This document shows, in pieces, positions 51,530 to 60,941 of a stretch of 64,000 nt of DNA. Numbering within the stretch: position 1 is the first letter of the stretch; each line of letters opens with the position of its first letter. Under the pieces are notes generated by a model. The model was not told the origin of the DNA and searched no databases. It saw only the letters and a program-made list of their open reading frames with translations. Position numbers and translations under genes: made by a program. This DNA is from an uncultured Myxococcales bacterium (lineage in GTDB: Bacteria; Myxococcota_A; UBA9042; DTJE01): assembly GCA_903936705.1 (NCBI GenBank), contig CAIZWN010000017.1, positions 1-64,000 of the forward strand, read 5' to 3'.

Positions 51530-54504
51530 TCCCGACCCCGAAACTGGACGACAGGACCTTCAAGGACATCGTGGACGAGGCCGTCAGGCTGATTCCGCAG
51601 TACTGCCCGGAATGGACGAATTTCAACCCGACCGATCCGGGCATCACGATGATCGAGTTGTTCGCCTGGATGACCGAGATGGTTTTGTACAGGCTGAACC
51701 GCGTGCCCGACAAGAACCATCTGGCATTCCTGAACCTGATGGGCATCAAACTGAAGCCGCCTCAGCCAGCCAGGACGGTCCTGGCTTTCCAGATGTCGGT
51801 CAAGGGCGATCACGTTGTCGTTCCGCGCGGCACCACGGCCTCGACAAAGCCATCGACCGAGGGCCGGACCGTGTCCTTCGAGACCGAAACCGACCTGCTG
51901 GTCATGCGCAATCGCTTGCGCAAGTGTTTCAGCCAGTATGGCAAGAACTTCTCGGACCATTCCGCCTTGCTGGAAGCGCCAATCCTTGAAGGATTCGACC
52001 CGTTCGCCGGTACGGTGATTGCCGAACGCTACCTGTACCTTGGCGATCCTGGCATGGCTGCCCTGACCGAGGGATCGTCCCTGCGTATCCGCTTTCGATG
52101 CCCACACCCGCACGTCAGCGACCTGCTGGACCACCTGGACTGGGAGGTCTATGACGGGACGCGATGGAGCGTGGCGGTACCATTGGACGAATCGGACGCC
52201 GAGAGCGTGGTCCTGCCGGCGCCACGAACCATCGCCCCAGCCACCGTCAACGAGGTTACGTCCTGTTTTGTCAGGGCGCGGCTGATTGATGTCCCGGCTT
52301 CCCCCGAAGTCACGATTGTCGATACGATCAACGGCGCACTGAAGGTGACAGGCGAAGGCCTGCTGCCTGACGCCTTGATTACACGCACCCCCGACGACCA
52401 GTACCTGTCCCAGGACGCCAGCCGCCGGTTCCACCCGTTCGGGAAAGAACCGAAATCGCAGTCCGAGATGTATCTGCGCTGCGACCGCGCATTGGCCCAC
52501 AAGGGCGCCCTGGTGCGACTGGACCTGGCTCTGGACGGCGGCGAGACCGAACGCCCGAACGCCTCCCCGGACCTTGCCCTGAAATGGGAATACTGGAACG
52601 CACGTTCGAAGAAATGGCGGCCGCTGGCGCTGGTTGTGCCATCCGAGAACAAGGTTGATGCGGCTGAAGGCGTGTCGTTCATGGATTCCACTTTGGGATT
52701 CACGAGGCCCGGCGTCGTGTCGTTCCAGGTTCCAGATGATCTGTCCATTGTCGATGTAAACGGCAACGAGGGATGGTGGTTGCGCGTTCGAATCGACGCG
52801 GGCGACTACGGAGTTCCCGGAACATACGAATTGGACGGGGACCGATGGGTCTTCAAGGACGTACGACCAGTGCGCCCGCCGGCGGTTCGCGAGCTGGCGA
52901 TCCGCTTCGAGGAAAAGGAACACCCGTTCGCCGTCGTGATGTCCGAGAACGACGGAGTTTTCGCCGACTTCACCGAGGCCGCCGAGGTCGATTACAAGCC
53001 GTTCCAGCCGTTGACGCCCGTGCCCGAGGCCAGCCCTACCATGTACATGGGCTTTGATGATTCCTTCCCGAACGACGAGGTCTCGCTGTTCGTACAGGTC
53101 ACCGAGGATTCCGGTGTCAGGGATCCACTGCCTGGCGGTGCCGACGGCCACCCGAACGTCGTTGTGGCATGGGAATATTTCAACGGCAAGAACTGGCAAA
53201 ACCTTTTCCCACGCGACGAGACGCAGGGTTTCCAGCATTCCGGCTTCGTGCGATTCGTGGGACCGGCCGACTTCCGCAAGTCCAAGCGTTTCGGCGAAAA
53301 CCTCAACTGGCTGCGGGCACGCCTGGAGACAGGCGGTTACGTTGAGCCCCCGCGCATCGTGCGCATCCTGCTGAACACCGTGTATGCATCGAACCTGACG
53401 ACGCTTGGGGAAACTATTCTGGGGTCGTCACAGGGAACACCGAACCAGGCCTTCAGACTGCCTCCGGGACCGGTGCTGCCGGGACAGGCGTTGATTGCGC
53501 TGGAGCGCGAGGCCCCCACCGACCTGGACCGCATCGCGATCCTGGACGACGAGGGCGAAACCGCCGTCCGCAACAACCCAGATGGCGGCTGGTGGGTGCG
53601 GTGGCACGAGGTCGAGGACCTGTACGAATCGCCTGCGGCCGGGCGGCACTATGTAAAGGACGTTACTACCGGCGAGATCCGTTTTGGTGACGGCATCCAT
53701 GGAGCGATCCCGCCGAAGGGCGACCGGAATTTGAGACTGGCAAGTTTCCAGGTCGGCGGCGGCATGGACGGGAACGTGCCGGCTGGCGCCTTGTGCGTGA
53801 TGCAGCAGTCATTGACCTTCATAGAAGGCGTCCAGAATCCCCTGCCCGCAGGCGGCGGATCGGATCTGGAGACGGTTGACGAGGTCAAGTCGCGGGCACC
53901 GCACCTGTTCCGCAGCCGCTTTCGCGCCGTCACGGCCGAGGACTTCGAGGAGATCGCGAAGGAGGCGTCCACCTCGGTGGCCCGCGCACGCTGCATACCG
54001 TGTCGCGACCGCGAAGGCGAGGTCACTGTCGTCGTGGTACCAAAGGTCGCCGAGGACCCGACAGGCCAGCCCGTAAAGCCGCTTCCTTCGACCGAACTGA
54101 TGCGTCGGGTCAAGGCCGAACTCGACCGCCGCAAGCTGGTCACCACGATCGTTCACGTCGTGCGCCCGCGCTACCGGCACCTGGCGATTCACGTCGCCGT
54201 TTTGCGTTCGACTTCCGGTTCGTCCGAGGCCATCAAGGAGGAAATCATTAGGCGCGTCCGCGATTTCCTGCACCCGCTGCGCGGCGGGCGCAATCGTCGA
54301 GGCTGGCAGTTCGGGCGTCCCGTCTCGAAGATCGACATCTACCACGTATGCGAGGAGGTCGGCGGGGTGGACTTCGTGGACCGGGTCGTCATGCGCGATC
54401 TGGACGCCGGCGTGGACCTGGACTTCGTCCGCCTGGCCGACGACGAACTGCCCTTTGCAACGGACGTGCTTGTCGAGGAACGTGCTCACGAGAGGATTCT
54501 CTGA
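51526..54504 (+). CDS. Large baseplate assembly protein (gpJ-like, TIGR02243 type)
   Basis: The 992-residue protein matches the putative baseplate assembly family found in tail-like loci. The N-terminus (PQYCPEWTNFNPTDPGITMIELFAW) has the signature of this group. The C-terminal third (TGEIRFGDGIHGAIPPKGDRN, then NVPAGAL, AVTAEDFEEIAKEA and the last VSKIDIYHVCEEVGGVDFVD) corresponds to the gpJ/gp6 core. Between are repeated beta-rich domains with W-E-Y-(F/W)-N motifs (LKWEYWNARSKKWRPL and VAWEYFNGKNWQNLF), which look like inserted carbohydrate-binding or decoration domains. GGGAGCAGG precedes the ATG at 51526. It overlaps gp25 by 4 bp and the next gene by 1 bp. Confidence 0.92.
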   Translation: MIPTPKLDDRTFKDIVDEAVRLIPQYCPEWTNFNPTDPGITMIELFAWMTEMVLYRLNRVPDKNHLAFLNLMGIKLKPPQPARTVLAFQMSVKGDHVVVPRGTTASTKPSTEGRTVSFETETDLLVMRNRLRKCFSQYGKNFSDHSALLEAPILEGFDPFAGTVIAERYLYLGDPGMAALTEGSSLRIRFRCPHPHVSDLLDHLDWEVYDGTRWSVAVPLDESDAESVVLPAPRTIAPATVNEVTSCFVRARLIDVPASPEVTIVDTINGALKVTGEGLLPDALITRTPDDQYLSQDASRRFHPFGKEPKSQSEMYLRCDRALAHKGALVRLDLALDGGETERPNASPDLALKWEYWNARSKKWRPLALVVPSENKVDAAEGVSFMDSTLGFTRPGVVSFQVPDDLSIVDVNGNEGWWLRVRIDAGDYGVPGTYELDGDRWVFKDVRPVRPPAVRELAIRFEEKEHPFAVVMSENDGVFADFTEAAEVDYKPFQPLTPVPEASPTMYMGFDDSFPNDEVSLFVQVTEDSGVRDPLPGGADGHPNVVVAWEYFNGKNWQNLFPRDETQGFQHSGFVRFVGPADFRKSKRFGENLNWLRARLETGGYVEPPRIVRILLNTVYASNLTTLGETILGSSQGTPNQAFRLPPGPVLPGQALIALEREAPTDLDRIAILDDEGETAVRNNPDGGWWVRWHEVEDLYESPAAGRHYVKDVTTGEIRFGDGIHGAIPPKGDRNLRLASFQVGGGMDGNVPAGALCVMQQSLTFIEGVQNPLPAGGGSDLETVDEVKSRAPHLFRSRFRAVTAEDFEEIAKEASTSVARARCIPCRDREGEVTVVVVPKVAEDPTGQPVKPLPSTELMRRVKAELDRRKLVTTIVHVVRPRYRHLAIHVAVLRSTSGSSEAIKEEIIRRVRDFLHPLRGGRNRRGWQFGRPVSKIDIYHVCEEVGGVDFVDRVVMRDLDAGVDLDFVRLADDELPFATDVLVEERAHERIL

Positions 54505-55406
54505 TGGAGCAGGCTGGCACACGCAGTGGCAGGGCCGGCTCGCCCGGCAGGACCAGGAAACTCCCGGTGCCGGATGTCACCGGCCTGTCGCGCAAGATCG
54601 CCGAGAAGGTACTGGCAAGTGCCGGTTTTCTTCCCCCCAAGGTCCATTTTGTCGAGTCCTACGAACAGGCGGATACACTGGTAGCCCAGATGCCCGAACG
54701 GGGCACGCTGTGGGACGTCGACAAGCCTGTGACAATCCATGTGACAAGGGTCTCGTGGGTCCGCCACCTGCCTTCCGTGTACAGGCCGAAACGCGCCGAA
54801 GATCCGTCGTTCCTGCGCGATTATCTGTGGATCTTCCAGCAAGTCCTGGACTCTGTAAGCCGCAAGATCGACTCGGTGCCCGAACTGTTCAACCCTGGAA
54901 CCACGCCCCCCGAGTTTCTGGCCTGGCTGGCGTCGTGGTTTGCCATTTCGTTCGACGAATCCATGCCCGAAGCACATCGGCGCCGCATCCTGCGCGAGGC
55001 GCCCATGCTGTTCCGCATGCGAGGAACGCGACCCGCGATAGTGCGCCTGGTGAAGCTCTTCTCGGGTCTCGACGTCGAGATCGAGGAAAACCGCTGGCCG
55101 TACCGCGGATTTCGGATCGGGGTTGCGTCCACCATCGGTCTGGACACGATGATCCTCCCGGAGATCTCGATGAGCCAGACATTCGTGGTGCGGATCCCGA
55201 TGGCTTTCGAGGAAGTCGGCGAGGATCTCCTGCTGAGGCTGCACAAGGTCATAGAGGCCGAAAAGCCGGCACACAGCAACTATTTCCTGCAGTTCACGGG
55301 CGTCGAGGGCGTTACCGAATACGAGGGAATGCGCGTCGGCGTCAGTTCGCAGATCGGAATAGGCATGACGGTTGACGAAGCGACCGACAAAGGGGACCCG
55401 TACTGA
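54504..55406 (+). CDS. Tail protein I fused to an N-terminal PASTA domain
   Basis: The 300-residue protein starts with a PASTA domain at about 20-85 (VPDVTGLSRKIAEKVLASAG ... ERGTLWDVDKPVTIHVTR), a fold known from Ser/Thr kinases and penicillin-binding proteins where it can bind muropeptides. From about residue 90 comes a phage tail protein I (gpI, TIGR02242) domain: LPSVYR, FLRDYLWIFQQVLDSVSRKI, LFNPGTTPPEFLAWLASWF and FRMRGTRPAIVRLVKLF. In particles gpI joins the baseplate to fibre proteins. The fusion suggests a cell-wall-binding part of the baseplate. TGATG overlap with the previous gene indicates coupling. Confidence 0.88.
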   Translation: MEQAGTRSGRAGSPGRTRKLPVPDVTGLSRKIAEKVLASAGFLPPKVHFVESYEQADTLVAQMPERGTLWDVDKPVTIHVTRVSWVRHLPSVYRPKRAEDPSFLRDYLWIFQQVLDSVSRKIDSVPELFNPGTTPPEFLAWLASWFAISFDESMPEAHRRRILREAPMLFRMRGTRPAIVRLVKLFSGLDVEIEENRWPYRGFRIGVASTIGLDTMILPEISMSQTFVVRIPMAFEEVGEDLLLRLHKVIEAEKPAHSNYFLQFTGVEGVTEYEGMRVGVSSQIGIGMTVDEATDKGDPY

Positions 55407-55423
55407 ACCATTTGGAGGCAGCG

Positions 55424-56944
55424 ATGGCCGAGCGCACGATTTTCAAGCGCCTGAACTTCTTCCGGGGCTTCCTGACCACCGAAGAGGACTGGAACGACGG
55501 CGAACGATACCATGTGGGCAAGCGGATGCTGCACAGCCAGGCACTGCATGCGCCTGGCGTGGTGTCCCAGCACATGGATGGCCTGCTGGTGCGCCAGCGT
55601 GGGCGTGGCGATCTGAACGTCGAGATCTCGGCAGGCTATGCCATCGACGGGCAGGGACGCGACCTGCTGCTGCCCGAGCCGGTGATCAAGGCGATCAATC
55701 CGGGCGACTTCCGACTGCCGCAGACCGTCTATGTCATCCTGTCCTACACCGAGGAACCTAGCGATTTTGTCGCGTACAAGGAGAACCTTCAGTTCAAGGG
55801 ACACAAGCGCATCCAGGAAGGCGTAAAGGTCGAGATTACCGCACGAGAACCGGACATCGCGCAGGAAGTGGAACTGGGCCGCATCCAGTTGGACAAGGGC
55901 GTGAAGGCAGTCAAGGACGCACTGGACCCGGCCACCCCGCATCCCAACGAGATCGACCTGCGGTTCGTTCCCCAGGCGGGCGTTGCGGGTTCGTTCATGC
56001 GGCCGTCCGAAAGGACGGACATGGCCGAACTGCTGGCATCCAAGATGTCCGTGTACACGCACATGGCTCACGTTCTGAAGATTTCGATGGCCCTGGACGT
56101 CCTGCACGCCACCATCACCATAGACATGTTGCTGGTGGCCGGGCTGGTTGACTACAGGAACATTTTCGCCCTGATGGGAAACCTGATCGCATTGCAGCGC
56201 AGCCTGATCCTCGACGTCGAGCGGGACCACGTCGAATTGTCGCAGTCAAAGGAATTCGGAACCTACAAGTGGAATGTCGAAAGCGTGAAACTGGACCGCC
56301 GGCACTCCAAGGAACTGCTGGTGGACATCATGACCACCCAGCGCAACGCCACCGAGGCGCTGAAATCGCTGTTTGCACAGGCACTGCGGCAGCGCACCAA
56401 ATCAAGGACGACTCCCGAGATTCCAACGGAATTGATCTGGGACAAGATCAAGGTTCGCAGCGAGGACTTCGGAGAAACGCTCAGCGTCGAGGGACGCGAC
56501 TTCAAGCGTGTGGACCTGTTGGATATCTTCGACGAGGCAAGCGAAAAGAAGCACCACTTCGCCATAGCTGACGAGAAGGACCGCTATCGCAGCCGCCAGC
56601 GCCTGAAGTACCCCGACGGCGTTCTGGTCGAGGATGTTGGCGTTCATTACGAGGGTGGCAACTGTACGTTCGAAGTGTTCAACATCGAGGCGAACCGCGA
56701 CGTCATCCTTGTGACGCGAATAGACTACGTGCGAGGCGACTACGAATGCGAGGTGCACGTCAACGGCCGCAAGGCACAAAACCTCCAGGTGCCCGGCAAC
56801 GACATGAAGTTCCGCTGGCGCAACTGGCCGTATGTGATTCCTGCGGAACTGGCCTCGGAACCGGTTCTGCGCGTGACACTGACCCCGATCAAGCAGGACC
56901 GTGACGTCAATCTGTTCAAGGTATGGGCCTACCAGGCGGTTTAG
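55424..56944 (+). CDS. Baseplate adaptor/receptor-binding-like protein
   Basis: The 506-residue protein starts ERTIFKRLNFFRGFLTTEEDWNDGERYHVGKRMLHSQ and GVVSQHMDGLLVRQRGRGDL, the pattern of proteins in tail-like loci that read RLNYFxGQFLxxxDFxxEQxYHxxKRRxHN. The middle is a long helical region (about 200-330) with KSL-rich heptads, and the C-terminus (GVLVEDVGVHYEGGNCTFEV ... VLRVTLTPIK) is a beta domain. By analogy with TssK and Afp/PVC gene orders it may link the baseplate to fibres or the envelope. GGAGGCAGCG precedes the ATG at 55424. It is the last gene of the module; no sheath, tube, spike or AAA+ gene follows. Confidence 0.75.
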   Translation: MAERTIFKRLNFFRGFLTTEEDWNDGERYHVGKRMLHSQALHAPGVVSQHMDGLLVRQRGRGDLNVEISAGYAIDGQGRDLLLPEPVIKAINPGDFRLPQTVYVILSYTEEPSDFVAYKENLQFKGHKRIQEGVKVEITAREPDIAQEVELGRIQLDKGVKAVKDALDPATPHPNEIDLRFVPQAGVAGSFMRPSERTDMAELLASKMSVYTHMAHVLKISMALDVLHATITIDMLLVAGLVDYRNIFALMGNLIALQRSLILDVERDHVELSQSKEFGTYKWNVESVKLDRRHSKELLVDIMTTQRNATEALKSLFAQALRQRTKSRTTPEIPTELIWDKIKVRSEDFGETLSVEGRDFKRVDLLDIFDEASEKKHHFAIADEKDRYRSRQRLKYPDGVLVEDVGVHYEGGNCTFEVFNIEANRDVILVTRIDYVRGDYECEVHVNGRKAQNLQVPGNDMKFRWRNWPYVIPAELASEPVLRVTLTPIKQDRDVNLFKVWAYQAV

Positions 56945-57247
56945 GATCCGAATTCGTGAAGACAATTACTCAGGATTAGGATCGCCCTCTTCGGCGCCCG
57001 ATTCTACGCACTATTTCAGGTCAACCATCACTGGAATCTTGCATCACATATACGAAGAAACACAGGCCTGATAGTGGCACTCCACGGCCACCATTCGGCG
57101 TGGGCAGACAACGCGTCAATAATTTACTTGCGTCCCGATTTTGATCAATCTACACTTCCTTCTGCGTTCATGGGTTAAGTGGCGATACCCACCCAGACAC
57201 GGGCGATTCGCCTTGGATTTTTAGCGCAGTGCGTCATTGGAGGGAAC
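56945..57247. other. Intergenic region
   Basis: About 300 bp between the baseplate module and the KOW-like gene. No gene is supported. TTGCGT (57128) and TACACT (57151), 17 bp apart, could be a weak promoter for the downstream gene. I saw no clear terminator for the module. Confidence 0.4.
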
Positions 57248-57763
57248 ATGGGAGATACAAGCAAGGATGATTTCTACGTTGACGAACTCAAAAGCGCCCT
57301 TCAGGACTGGCACAAGGTCCACAAGGAACTGACAAAGCTCACAGAAGAACGGCGTCAAAAAGGACGCCTGGTACGCAGCCTTCTATCCGTCATCAAACTC
57401 CAGAAGGGTGAGAGCGGAACCCGTGACCTCCTGGAGACCAAGGGACTGACGATCACCGCACGGCCTTTCCTGACGATTGAAACCCTGCATACGGCCGGCA
57501 CAGCCACCGTCGTGCGGCGTCGCAGGGGAACGCGCCAGGCTGTCGAGCCGGCGACCGTGCTGGAGAAGGGGACCCGCGTAAAGATGCTGGCTGGCATGTA
57601 CCAGGGCTATTCCGGGATCATCGCCTCGACCCAGGCCCGTCAGGGCAAGCGCGGGCTGGACGTGACGTACTTCCTGGCCCTGGAAGGTCCCAGGGGCGAC
57701 AGGAAGCGCACATCCGTGAAGCACGGCGCCCTGAACAAGTCATGGCAGGTCAAGAACGGCTAG
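57248..57763 (+). CDS. KOW-motif-like protein with N-terminal coiled coil
   Basis: The 171-residue protein has an N-terminal charged helix (DELKSALQDWHKVHKELTKLTEERRQK, about 11-37) and a C-terminal KOW-like strand-loop (LEKGTRVKMLAGMYQGYSGIIAST, about 115-138). The Lys/Arg-rich loop and tail (RRRRGTRQ, RKRTSVKHG) suggest RNA or ribosome binding, as in NusG or L24-type KOW domains. GGAGGGAAC precedes the ATG at 57248. It stands alone, 300 bp after the baseplate module; any tie to it is unproven. I know no named family. Confidence 0.7.
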   Translation: MGDTSKDDFYVDELKSALQDWHKVHKELTKLTEERRQKGRLVRSLLSVIKLQKGESGTRDLLETKGLTITARPFLTIETLHTAGTATVVRRRRGTRQAVEPATVLEKGTRVKMLAGMYQGYSGIIASTQARQGKRGLDVTYFLALEGPRGDRKRTSVKHGALNKSWQVKNG

Positions 57764-57826
57764 GCCGCAATGATTTGATCTCAACCTCCCGGCTGACTGT
57801 GCGACCCGACTGGATCCCCACTCAAA

Positions 57827-59314
57827 CTATGCATCGCGGCGTTTTGGCCCGAACGGCCTGGGTCCGGAAGGCTTGCGAATGGTAGGACGGGCCCCTTCTG
57901 TGGCCAGTACACGCCGGCTCCTTTCCGAATCCGGCCTTATCGTGAAAAGACGGGATCTACCCACCTGCACGGCATCCAGCGGAGCATCACGACCCGGCTG
58001 CCGCAAGTCCCTGCGTCGGGCAACCTGTACAGGCTGTTCTGTCTGGGCGTCAGCGCGCGAGAAATGTATGGCAAGAAGCGCAGCATCAACCAGGGTCGCC
58101 AATGGCGGTTCCCTGTTCCCGCAGGCGACAATGACGTGGGCACCGGCGCCCCCATCGACCCTCATCCACAGGTCGTCCGCCTCGGCAACTTCGAACGTCA
58201 GGCGCGCAGCCATGTCCGGACTGGGAGACACCCAGATCGGCGTCCCGTCGTCCGCCCGGAATCTGCGAACACCTGGCGGTGGACCAAATGCGTTCTTCAC
58301 GGGTGTCGACTGACGGGCAGGGGCAGGGGCAGGGGCAGGAGGTCTGGCAGCCACGGCACCTCGTTCCCTACTACCTGCAGCGGGCCGGTCGGCGGGCCTT
58401 TCGGCGGGCCGGCCTTCCGACTGTGAGTCGAGATAACGCCGCGCCATCTCCAGGCTGTCGGACTGTCCTTCACGCAGCGAGGTCAACAGGCCACGAACAC
58501 GATCGGCTGCCGCACTTGCGGCAATAACCCTTTTCTCCTGCCACTCGACGGCACCATCGCGCACAGGCATTTCGCCGTTCAAGACAATCTCGCCGCCGGC
58601 AACTGCCGCCGCCTGCTGCCTTGTCTTGGACAAATCAGCCGTGATGGCCTGGGCCTTCTTCTCCTCGTTCGCCAGGGCGGTATGCAGGGCCGCGCGAACC
58701 GCGACGAAAGCCAGCGCACGCCCCTCCCTGGCCTCCTCGGTGTCATAGAACGCCTCGACATGAGCCGAGACCGACCCGCCCTGCCCCACGAACCGCAGCG
58801 TCTCGACCTTGTCGTGCTCGTGCCTCAGGGGCCGCGCATAACGGGATCCGTACTTGAGATCACGCCGCTGGGACTTGTTCGGCGCCAACATTGCCTGGAT
58901 CACGCTGCGATCGTCGCAAAGAAAGAGGTTCGGATGCTGCCCGGAACACTCGAACAGCAGACTCCGGCGTCGCTCGCCGACCGCAAACTCGATACCCACA
59001 ACCCGGTCCCCGAACAGCCGCTTGATGCCGGTTATCCGACCCTGGCGCAGTTCGCGCCACGACCGGTCCGAAAAGTCCCTGGATTGGACTGGCACGCGCT
59101 CGGCGGCGCTCCTGTCACCAACATGAGTCGTCAGGTGCAGTCGCGAGTAATGAGGCCTGGCACACAGCAGCAACCGCAGGATCTTTCCGCCCGCTCCAAA
59201 GCGCAACACGACAGATGGACCCGGAAGGACATCCACCCCAGCGAGAACCGCGCCCGACAGGGCCACGGCCAACTCGGCCACGACCGCATCGATCTCCGTC
59301 AGGCTCAACGTCAT
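57827..59314 (-). CDS. NFACT-family RNA-binding protein (RqcH-like)
   Basis: The 495-residue protein matches the NFACT N-terminal domain (LTEIDAVVAELAVALSGAVLAGVDV, RKILRLLLCARPHYSRLHLT-type segment, FECSGQHPNLFLCD), a helical middle, and the C-terminal NFACT-R (DUF814) module with DLWMRVDGGAGAHVIV. In RqcH these bind the 50S subunit and drive alanine tailing of stalled chains. The Asp-Xaa-Arg motif and the coiled coil are not clearly intact here. Pro/Ala-rich linker at about 305-335. GGAGGGGAC precedes the ATG at 59314. Confidence 0.85.
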   Translation of the reverse strand: MTLSLTEIDAVVAELAVALSGAVLAGVDVLPGPSVVLRFGAGGKILRLLLCARPHYSRLHLTTHVGDRSAAERVPVQSRDFSDRSWRELRQGRITGIKRLFGDRVVGIEFAVGERRRSLLFECSGQHPNLFLCDDRSVIQAMLAPNKSQRRDLKYGSRYARPLRHEHDKVETLRFVGQGGSVSAHVEAFYDTEEAREGRALAFVAVRAALHTALANEEKKAQAITADLSKTRQQAAAVAGGEIVLNGEMPVRDGAVEWQEKRVIAASAAADRVRGLLTSLREGQSDSLEMARRYLDSQSEGRPAERPADRPAAGSRERGAVAARPPAPAPAPARQSTPVKNAFGPPPGVRRFRADDGTPIWVSPSPDMAARLTFEVAEADDLWMRVDGGAGAHVIVACGNREPPLATLVDAALLAIHFSRADAQTEQPVQVARRRDLRQPGRDAPLDAVQVGRSRLFTIRPDSERSRRVLATEGARPTIRKPSGPRPFGPKRRDA

Positions 59315-59390
59315 CCGTCCCCTCCGCCGTCCCCGGCTGTTTGACTCTAGCACGCCCGCTGGCTATCGTGGCCACTATCCGGAGGTTGCC

Positions 59391-60932
59391 GTGTTACGCG
59401 TTGCGTTATTGGTGGCAGCAGTTGTCGGATTGCCGTGGCTGGGTTGCGGCTCTTCAGGGGGTTCGACGGACGTCCACTTCGTCCCGGATGACATCTTGCC
59501 GGACCAGAATTCCGGCGATGCCGCCCAGGATGCAGTCAGGCCACCGACCCAGGTAACGGAACCATTCCGTATCGTCTTTCCCTACCTGAAGTATTCCCTG
59601 CCCGCCCAACTGGACCTTGCCTGGACCGACCCGATGGCGCCGACCTGGGACCCTGACGTTTCGTTTTCCGGGTTGGTTTTGCAAAGGGACGCCGCCCTGT
59701 CGTGCGAACTGGGCTGCTTCCCGGCTCGTTCGGGGCAGTGGATTGCCGTGGTTGTTTCCGGCCCAACGTCCGATACCACAGGAAACGTCATCCGCCTGTT
59801 TCGCCTGGCCGACGGACCGCTTCTGGAGGAGTCAGGCATTCCTGACGTCACCGACGTAACGACATTCGCATTCGGATCGGACTCGTTCGTGTTCACTCGA
59901 GCCCTGGCAGACTGCGTCCCGAGCGCAATCGAGAAGAAGTCCTGCGTGAAATTCTTCCGCATCGATCTGTCGGTTCCAAACCCGATGGGCGAGGAGTTCC
60001 TGTTCACGTTCCCTACGGCCGATCGAATTGAAGAGGCACTGCCTCATTCGGGACGCTTCACCATGGGCCAGGACGGCAGGTCGATCGTGGTGCTGAGCCG
60101 CACGCCTGGCAGCCAGACCGCCTGGTTATGGCGAGGTTCCGCCGGCGATCCCATACTGGTTGCGGGACCAATCTGTGCCGGACCAGCGCCAGGCGGGGGT
60201 TGCCTGGAAACGGAAGGAGGTTTCACCGACGCCGACCCGGTGGCCTTGTCTGCCGATGGAAACCACCTGGTGCTGGCGGTTGTCGAGGATGATCGTTCCC
60301 TGGTGCTGACGCACGTGGACATCCGAGATGTCGTCGCAGGCGCAGAACCCCGCCGCACGACGGTATCGTTACTGGCAATGCCCCAGGGCATCTCGTACAA
60401 GAACCGTTGCTACAATCGACAAACCTGGCAGCCGACATTCGTCCTTTCGCCCATGAAGTTCACGCCCGACGGCAGCGAACTGGTATTCGCGGCAGGAACC
60501 GACTGCCCCCCCAACAAATTCAAGCCGTGGAGCAACGTGCTGGCGATTCAGATGTCCCGCCTTGAATCGAATGGCGCCCTTGCCAACCAGGACCTGCGCT
60601 GGATAACAGACTTTCCACAGGGGGATTCTGCCGCCAATGTTTCGATTCCGATCGACTCGCTGAATCCGGATTCTGGCGCCGAATACCTGGACCTGTCGAT
60701 GTCGGGAGACTACGTGGCGTTCGTCGGCACTCCCATGTTGGACTCGTTTGGCAATGCGATTGCCGACAAACAAGAACAGCATCGCAACGACCATGAAGTA
60801 TGGGTTACCCGCAGGGACGGCACGACCGAACCGGTGCAACTGACAGGCCGACAGGGCTGGAAATCGACGTCGTTGCGCGCGATCTCAATCCCGCCGGTAA
60901 AGGCTGCCACGCAGGCCGCGGCGCTTCGATGA
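59391..60932 (+). CDS. Lipoprotein with beta-propeller-like repeats
   Basis: The 513-residue protein has a lipobox PWLGC (Cys19) after a GTG start with CCGGAGG upstream. The body reads as repeated beta blades (for example DPVALSADGNHLVLAVVEDD and KFTPDGSELVFAAGTDC), like TolB-type or WD-like propellers, with SPDG/TPDG motifs. Several Cys pairs suggest disulfides. The last 30 residues are basic and low-complexity. It is divergent from the NFACT gene. Ligand is unknown. Confidence 0.8.
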   Translation: MLRVALLVAAVVGLPWLGCGSSGGSTDVHFVPDDILPDQNSGDAAQDAVRPPTQVTEPFRIVFPYLKYSLPAQLDLAWTDPMAPTWDPDVSFSGLVLQRDAALSCELGCFPARSGQWIAVVVSGPTSDTTGNVIRLFRLADGPLLEESGIPDVTDVTTFAFGSDSFVFTRALADCVPSAIEKKSCVKFFRIDLSVPNPMGEEFLFTFPTADRIEEALPHSGRFTMGQDGRSIVVLSRTPGSQTAWLWRGSAGDPILVAGPICAGPAPGGGCLETEGGFTDADPVALSADGNHLVLAVVEDDRSLVLTHVDIRDVVAGAEPRRTTVSLLAMPQGISYKNRCYNRQTWQPTFVLSPMKFTPDGSELVFAAGTDCPPNKFKPWSNVLAIQMSRLESNGALANQDLRWITDFPQGDSAANVSIPIDSLNPDSGAEYLDLSMSGDYVAFVGTPMLDSFGNAIADKQEQHRNDHEVWVTRRDGTTEPVQLTGRQGWKSTSLRAISIPPVKAATQAAALR

Positions 60933-60941
60933 CTTGCCTCG

